10,108 nt of DNA from an uncultured Campylobacter sp. (lineage in GTDB: Bacteria; Campylobacterota; Campylobacteria; Campylobacterales; Campylobacteraceae). The stretch is from the NCBI RefSeq assembly GCF_938018035.1, contig NZ_CALIJF010000408.1, positions 1 to 10,108 of the forward strand, read 5' to 3'. Both the position numbers and the translations under genes were made by a program. Shown here in pieces: positions 6,301 to 10,108 of the stretch (positions are counted from its first letter, which is position 1; each line of letters opens with the position of its first letter). The notes below the pieces were generated by a model, which worked only from the letters and a program-made list of their open reading frames with translations, was not told the origin of the DNA and ran no database searches.

Positions 6301-7101
6301 TTTAATCCGCGTTTAGAATTTTTTAATCGTAATAAGTTTAGCCGCTTAAATTTGCCGCGCGTGATAGAGATATTAAAACAGCGCGCCAAAACGAGTTAAA
6401 ATTTATACCGCACGCTTCACCATATTGACACCACTAAATAATTTTTACGTATCGCTACATCACTGCATATACCAACAATGCGGTATTAGCGCAATCAAAT
6501 ATAATTCGTTACGGCTCTCTATCGCCCTTTCCGCTTCCAAAAATATCTCTTGCTGAATGCGTTTTGCGCTACAGAGTAAATTAAAATTTACGCCGCATCG
6601 CCTTGCAGCCTGGCTCTTAAATTTTACTTTGCAGCGAGCATTTTCTAGTAAATTTCAAATCTTGCGTTTTGCTTGTTTCAGGCGCAATACCTACTTTTAA
6701 AATTCCGCATTTCGCAGAAATCTAAAGTGGCGCTAGAATTTTAAATTCCCGTTCGCGCTAACCGCGAAATTTCAAATTCGCAGACTCCGACCAAGCGCTA
6801 GTTTATGCTAGAGCCTACTTTAATCTCTTCAAAGAATTTAGCTAAGCTTGCTTATTTTAACCCGCTTCGTTGAGCTTTAAAAATTTAGATTATTTCTTTG
6901 ATCGTATCGGATAATGCCTACCGCCACGGAATTGCTCAAGCCGCCCTATTACCATATGTGCAATTAAAAGCGGCGCTAACGCGGAATTAAATAGTATAAG
7001 TGAGATCTGTAAAAGGTGTGAAATTTAATCATAGAATTTTAAGCGCCAAGAATTTGCGATAGAATTTCGCCACGCAAATCAAATTCCAAAACTAGCCTAG
7101 C
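6301..7101. other. gene-poor stretch
   Basis: No complete gene is visible on either strand. Stop codons are frequent, AAATTT words abundant, and there is no ribosome binding site in front of a long frame. The only interpretable content is the apparent remnant of a TrmL-type methyltransferase gene at about 6877-6990 on the minus strand, annotated separately. I saw no tRNA, no repeat array and no mobile-element ends. The part between 6301 and 6876 is unexplained; a minus-strand frame around 6800-6840 reads AKFFEEIKVGSS but is too short to interpret. Confidence 0.55.
6877..6990 (-). pseudogene. possible decayed 3' end of a TrmL/YibK tRNA 2'-O-methyltransferase gene
   Basis: On the minus strand, 6939 down to 6877 encodes LSNSVAVGIIRYDQ and ends NNLNF-stop. 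This resembles the C-terminal knot segment of TrmL/YibK, which in known members reads LNLSNSVAV followed by a YEAxRQ helix. Just upstream in the neighbouring frame the sequence reads LIAHMVIGR, like the IPMV...RSLNLSN lead-in of the family. Joining the two needs a frameshift and loss of a few codons near 6940. No start codon or N-terminal half could be found, so if real it is a remnant. TrmL methylates the wobble base of some leucine tRNAs; an intact copy may exist elsewhere. The match is short and from memory, so chance resemblance is possible. Confidence 0.38.
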
Positions 7102-7542
7102 CTACTCGAAAACCTTCGCTTCTAAGCCATGTAGCCTTTGCAAGCCGATATCGATATATTCGTTAAGCTTCTCATTATTTTCCAGCAATTTGTCGTAATA
7201 GCTCTTGGCTCTTTCTCTCGCGGTCGCATCAGGCTCGATATACTTTAGCCCGCTTTTGAAAAATCCTTTGGATTCCACAAAATAGATCGAGTGGATCTTC
7301 TCGCAGTGCGATAGCCCTGCTTCAGTGTAGTTTAAAATCGATTCGTACGCGATGTTGCCTAACAGCTCCTGCAACCTATTTGCGGGATTTTTGAAAAACT
7401 CGGCAAACTCCTTATACGGCGTAAAAACCTGATCCAGGTTTTTCATCGCATCGCCGTAGATACCCTTTTTCAGGCGAAACATCGTCATTTCTTGAGAACT
7501 TACAAACTTCTCTATTGCTTTTATCGTATCGTTTTTATTCAC
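7102..7542 (-). CDS. hypothetical helical protein, 146 aa
   Basis: I do not recognise this family. The protein is predicted almost wholly helical and charged, with no signal peptide and no membrane segment, so it is probably cytosolic. Features visible are a Lys/Glu-rich N-terminus, an aromatic segment VFTPYKEFAEFFKNP (about 39-53), a central region with H79, C80 and H84 (SHCEKIHSIYF), and a C-terminal amphipathic helix (about 111-143) that could form a coiled coil. The length and helical, aromatic pattern are loosely phasin-like, but that is only an impression. The start is a GTG at 7542 preceded by AAAGGGA, and a perfect TATAAT box lies 35 nt upstream, which supports a real expressed gene. 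It follows the Fur-family gene on the same strand, 135 bp away, but has its own promoter. The gene-poor block begins right after its stop. Confidence 0.75.
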   Translation of the reverse strand: MNKNDTIKAIEKFVSSQEMTMFRLKKGIYGDAMKNLDQVFTPYKEFAEFFKNPANRLQELLGNIAYESILNYTEAGLSHCEKIHSIYFVESKGFFKSGLKYIEPDATARERAKSYYDKLLENNEKLNEYIDIGLQRLHGLEAKVFE

Positions 7543-7576
7543 TGAATTTTTCCCTTTTAAAATATGAAACGCTCGG

Positions 7577-7582
7577 ATTATA
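7577..7582 (-). promoter_or_regulatory. -10 box of the hypothetical gene
   Basis: Read on the minus strand, CGATATAATCC contains a perfect TATAAT 34 nt upstream of the GTG start at 7542. AT-rich phased DNA lies upstream and there is no -35 hexamer, as expected for Campylobacter. Confidence 0.65.
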
Positions 7583-7677
7583 TCGTTTGTTTTATAAAAA
7601 TCCGTTAAAAATTGGTTAAATTTTGCCCTAGCGTTTTAGCTAAGTTTCTTTGAGCGCTTTTTATTAAATTTCCCGCC

Positions 7678-8031
7678 TCAGCCGCCGCACTTCTCGCACA
7701 ATCCTCGCACGAGCACACTTTTGACATTTTTTTGTGACAAAGCTGGCATCGAAATCTCCTCCATTTTATGGCAGCTTTCGCAGACAAAATACGCTTTGGC
7801 GCCGTCGGTGAGCTCATAAAAGCTTTTATGATTATTTTCGCTGGTAATTATCAAATTTTTTTCTTCCAAAAGCGCTATATTGCGATATATTGTAGTTTTA
7901 TTAGCACCCGTTAGTTCTACTAGTTCATCATAGCTTACCGGGCATTTTTTCTCGCTTAGGATCTGCACGATCTGCACTCTAAGCGCTGTAGGAGCGATAT
8001 CGTGACTCGCTAAAAAATCTTTGGGATCCAT
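7678..8031 (-). CDS. short Fur-family metalloregulator, probably Zur-like
   Basis: This 117-residue protein belongs to the Fur family of metal-dependent repressors. The winged-helix domain covers about 1-75, with the recognition region LTGANKTTIYRNIALLEE at 40-57. The structural zinc site is present as CESC (C84, C87) and CEKC (C112, C115). Two things are unusual. The protein is shorter than the usual 130-150 residues, with only 25 residues between C87 and C112 against roughly 34-37 in typical members. The His/Asp cluster normally found just before the first CxxC is replaced by DGAKAYF. H68 and H88 remain as possible ligands. The ATG at 8031 follows AAGG and a TATCAT -10 box. It is divergent from znuA with 113 bp between, so zinc-responsive control of znuA is the best guess; assignment as Zur rather than another Fur paralogue rests on this context. 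Confidence 0.88.
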   Translation of the reverse strand: MDPKDFLASHDIAPTALRVQIVQILSEKKCPVSYDELVELTGANKTTIYRNIALLEEKNLIITSENNHKSFYELTDGAKAYFVCESCHKMEEISMPALSQKNVKSVLVRGLCEKCGG

Positions 8032-8057
8032 TTTACGCCTTTTTTAAAATTTAAGCG

Positions 8058-8063
8058 ATGATA
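8058..8063 (-). promoter_or_regulatory. -10 box of the Fur-family gene
   Basis: On the minus strand TATCAT occurs in the context TCGCTATCATCGC, 26 nt before the ATG at 8031. The context nearly repeats that of the rpmB promoter. The candidate operator at 8087-8105 lies about 25 nt upstream of this box, so one bound repressor could affect both directions. Confidence 0.55.
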
Positions 8064-8086
8064 GCGAAATTTAGATAAATTTATAT

Positions 8087-8105
8087 TAAGTTGCAACTAA
8101 GTTGC
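8087..8105. promoter_or_regulatory. candidate Zur/Fur-type operator between the regulator gene and znuA
   Basis: The segment TAAGTTGCAACTAAGTTGC contains a perfect 10-bp palindrome, AGTTGCAACT (8089-8098). It also contains a direct repeat of TAAGTTGC with 11-bp period (8087-8094 and 8098-8105), about one helical turn. It sits exactly where the -35 region of the znuA promoter would be, the classic place for repression. The word is not the E. coli Zur box, so the assignment rests on position and symmetry only. Confidence 0.55.
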
Positions 8106-8111
8106 TTTTGA

Positions 8112-8117
8112 TATACT
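8112..8117 (+). promoter_or_regulatory. -10 box of znuA
   Basis: TATACT lies 27 nt upstream of the znuA ATG, in the context TTGATATACTT, identical over 11 bases to the DUF465 promoter at 5972-5982. The palindromic operator candidate ends only seven bases upstream. Confidence 0.65.
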
Positions 8118-8144
8118 TCCGCAATTTTTTTAGAAAGGAATTTT

Positions 8145-9071
8145 ATGAAAAAGCTTGTTTTCACGCTTTTAGCAGCTAGTTGCGTAGTATTCGCCAAACC
8201 TACGGTCACCACGACCATACTTCCTACGAAGTATTTTGTTGAACAGATCGCAGGTGATACTTTGCAGGTAAATACGATGGTCGGCAAAGGCGCCGATCCG
8301 CACACATACGAGCCTAAGCCTTCGGAGATGAAAATGCTAGAAAATAGCGATCTGTATTTTGCAGTCGGTATAGAATTTGATGAAGTCTGGCTACCAAAGC
8401 TTGCCGCATCGTATCCGAAGATGAAGATAATCCGCACAGAAGATGGCATCACTAAAATGGCTATGGCAGAGCATCACCATCACGACGAACATGATCATAG
8501 CGCGCATCACGATGATCACGATCATGACGCGCACCATGAGCATGGTGACAAAGACCACGAGGCGCACGAGCACCATCATCATCACGACGGCTTAGACCCA
8601 CATATCTGGCTCGATCCGCAGCTTGTAAAAATTCAAGCTAAAAATATTAAAGACGCGTTAACCAAACAGTATCCTAAGGATGCTAAAATTTATGAAGCAA
8701 ATTTCGATAAATTTGCTAAAAAGCTTGATGAGCTAGACGCTTACGCAAAGCAGAAATTAGCGGGCGTCAAGGGAAAGAAATTTATGGTTTATCATCCGTC
8801 TTGGGGCTATTTCGCGCACCGATACGATTTGGAGCAGATCGCAGTCGAAGTGGAGGGCAAAGAGCCTAAGCCTGCGGATTTAGCCGAGCTAATCGAGGAA
8901 GCCAAAGAGGAAAAGATCAAGGTGATTTTCGTCGCACCGCAGTTTTCCAAAAAGGCAGCGCAAACTATCGCCGCACAAACAGGCGCAAAGGTGATGGAGA
9001 TCGATCAGCTGCCGCTAGATTGGTACGAGACGATGAAAAAGACGATCGACGTTTTCGGAGAAAATTTGTAG
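8145..9071 (+). CDS. znuA: ZnuA: periplasmic zinc-binding protein of a zinc ABC transporter
   Basis: ZnuA captures zinc in the periplasm and hands it to the ZnuBC importer. The 308-residue protein starts with a signal peptide (MKKLVFTLLAASCVVFA) probably cut after A17; LAASC resembles a lipobox but lacks the usual residue at -3. The cluster-9 metal ligands are all visible: H53 in DPHTYEP, H153 in DPHIWLDP, H217 in VYHPSWGYF, and D287 in MEIDQL. Between the first two ligands lies a very histidine-rich loop, residues 110-147, with 20 His among 38 residues and many Asp/Glu. That loop is typical of zinc rather than manganese binders. AAAGGA at 8134-8139 precedes the ATG. A Fur-family gene is divergent upstream and a palindrome overlaps the promoter, so zinc repression is likely. 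The DUF1007-type gene follows after 3 nt. No znuB or znuC is seen; they are presumably beyond the window end. Confidence 0.96.
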   Translation: MKKLVFTLLAASCVVFAKPTVTTTILPTKYFVEQIAGDTLQVNTMVGKGADPHTYEPKPSEMKMLENSDLYFAVGIEFDEVWLPKLAASYPKMKIIRTEDGITKMAMAEHHHHDEHDHSAHHDDHDHDAHHEHGDKDHEAHEHHHHHDGLDPHIWLDPQLVKIQAKNIKDALTKQYPKDAKIYEANFDKFAKKLDELDAYAKQKLAGVKGKKFMVYHPSWGYFAHRYDLEQIAVEVEGKEPKPADLAELIEEAKEEKIKVIFVAPQFSKKAAQTIAAQTGAKVMEIDQLPLDWYETMKKTIDVFGENL

Positions 9072-9074
9072 TTG

Positions 9075-10108
9075 ATGAAATTTATTAAAATTTTACTTTT
9101 ATCCGCGATCTTTAGCTCGCGGATATTTGCGTGCGCTCTGTGCGCCCTATACACGCCCACTGCGCACGTTAGCATCACTCCCGTCGCACAAGACGGCAAG
9201 ATCGTGAGTCTGCATTTTTCGTGGCTTTTCTCTCAAAATTTTACCGACGTCATAATGCAGACCTACGATATAAATTCCAACGGCAAGCTTGAAAATAGCG
9301 AGCTTGCCGAGATAACTAAGGCGATGACCGATTATCTAACCCCCAAAAACTATCTTTGCGAGGCGGAATTCTACGATCAAGCGCCAAAAAACGCAAAGCC
9401 TGCGCTTAGCAACCTCGTAGGCACGCAGATCAAGGGAAATTTTAAAAACGCAATAAGCCTCGTCAAAAAGGGCAGACTCGTGTTTGAGTTCGATCAAAAG
9501 GTCGGCTTCGAGCTGCGAAACGGCCGCGTTCTTAAAATTTCCATTAACGACGATCAGGGATTTTTCAATTTCAAAATGCTTGACGACAAGCCCATTAATC
9601 TAGGCGAGGGCTTTGTAGCGAAGCCTAATTCAAATTTAGCCACCACTTTTATAGAATTTAGCGGCGAAAAACCAAAGATCGCAGATAAAAAGCCGCCAAT
9701 TTCAGGCGCGCCGAACTCCGATTTAACGCAGAGCGAACTTACATCTAGCGAGCAGAGCCTTGCGGGCTCAGAGGATAAACTTGCGCAAGGCGGGCAAGGA
9801 AAACCTAATGCCAGCTCGGCGCGCAGATCAAACCAAAGATCGGTTGGTGATATCGTTTCGGAGGCTGCAGTAGAGGCGCAAAAAAATATCGCCGCTTCGG
9901 ATGCTCTCGCGCAGATTAATAAAGCCGCTAAAAAGGATGCGCAGGCAAAAGGTGGCCCCGCAAATTCTACGGCGCCTGCAGATAAAGGCGCGGGCGAAAA
10001 TTTTGCTGCGATCCGAGATAACTCTTTAAATTCCGCGCATTCTACGCAAAATTTAGCGACGCCGCCCGAGGAGAGTTCTTTAAATTTAGCGCAAAATAGC
10101 GCGAGCAA
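9075..10108 (+). CDS. DUF1007-type exported protein with long low-complexity tail, 3' end cut by window
   Basis: At least 344 codons are open to the window end. A signal peptide (about 1-19) is followed at once by CALC (C20, C23) and H31. Residues about 30-195 look like the DUF1007 periplasmic domain: VSLHFSWLFSQNFTDVI, then an EF-hand-like loop DINSNGKLENSE (D65, N67, N69, E76), then beta-rich segments such as GRLVFEFDQKVGFELRNG. DUF1007 proteins are often encoded with NicO/RcnA-type nickel-cobalt transporters or zinc uptake genes; their role is unproven. From about 197 onward the protein is Ala/Ser/Asn/Lys/Gln-rich, without structure I recognise, for at least 148 residues. This may be a linker to a further domain, possibly a fused membrane transporter. 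The gene begins 3 nt after the znuA stop. GGAG at 9056-9059 is rather far from the ATG at 9075, so translational coupling or the TTG at 9072 is possible. Confidence 0.8.
   Translation, partial: MKFIKILLLSAIFSSRIFACALCALYTPTAHVSITPVAQDGKIVSLHFSWLFSQNFTDVIMQTYDINSNGKLENSELAEITKAMTDYLTPKNYLCEAEFYDQAPKNAKPALSNLVGTQIKGNFKNAISLVKKGRLVFEFDQKVGFELRNGRVLKISINDDQGFFNFKMLDDKPINLGEGFVAKPNSNLATTFIEFSGEKPKIADKKPPISGAPNSDLTQSELTSSEQSLAGSEDKLAQGGQGKPNASSARRSNQRSVGDIVSEAAVEAQKNIAASDALAQINKAAKKDAQAKGGPANSTAPADKGAGENFAAIRDNSLNSAHSTQNLATPPEESSLNLAQNSAS

Noticed and set aside
7626..7660. Possible terminator after the Fur-family gene (TTAGC/GCTAG stem)
   Set aside because: Only about 6 pairs with a wobble and no T-run in the transcript; not strong enough to annotate.
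7605..7817. Minus-strand frame with a cysteine-rich CQLC...CEDC pattern
   Set aside because: It is the shifted frame of the Fur-family CxxC region and has no start signals of its own.
8391..8585. Met/Val-rich minus-strand frame resembling a membrane peptide
   Set aside because: It is the complement of the histidine-rich ZnuA loop, where CAT/CAC codons read as ATG/GTG.
9554..10108. 184-codon minus-strand frame at the window end
   Set aside because: Antisense of the low-complexity tail; the opposite frame starts next to znuA, has a signal peptide and the DUF1007 domain, and is open throughout.

Overview
The window looks like a chromosomal segment from a Campylobacter species of the higher-GC group that includes C. 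gracilis, C. curvus, C. showae and C. rectus. The evidence is the constant use of AAATTT/TAAATTT words, sigma-70 promoters with a clear -10 box and no obvious -35, and the gene order dnaQ-rpe / rpmB, which I recall from C. jejuni. The species assignment is an inference.

Layout: (1) 1-1621 holds no gene I can support. (2) On the minus strand, rpe and a DnaQ-type 3'-5' exonuclease form a two-gene unit (3091 down to 1622). (3) Divergent from it on the plus strand, rpmB (L28), a two-TM potassium channel with an RCK domain, and argJ form a tight cluster. A hairpin covers the channel's Shine-Dalgarno, and channel and argJ overlap by 8 nt; a terminator-like hairpin follows argJ. (4) A monocistronic DUF465/YdcH-type small protein has its own promoter and is followed by a strong 16-bp hairpin. 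(5) 6301-7101 is again gene-poor but holds what looks like the decayed 3' end of a TrmL/YibK tRNA methyltransferase gene on the minus strand. (6) An unrecognised helical 146-aa protein lies on the minus strand with its own TATAAT box. (7) A metal-homeostasis locus follows: a short Fur-family regulator (minus) diverges from znuA, a zinc-binding protein with a histidine-rich loop, followed 3 nt later by a DUF1007-type exported protein that runs off the window end. A palindrome plus direct repeat sits at the -35 position of the znuA promoter and is the natural operator candidate.

Functionally, the right-hand locus most likely captures zinc in the periplasm under control of the divergent Fur-type repressor, with the DUF1007 protein as a periplasmic partner of a transporter encoded beyond the window. 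The middle of the window is housekeeping: translation, pentose phosphate pathway, arginine synthesis, potassium flux. The points most worth a second look are the non-canonical filter and missing Rossmann glycines of the potassium channel, the shortened Fur-family regulator, the long low-complexity tail of the DUF1007 protein, and the two gene-poor blocks with signs of gene decay. I found no clear evidence of a wholly new system, mobile element or CRISPR array.
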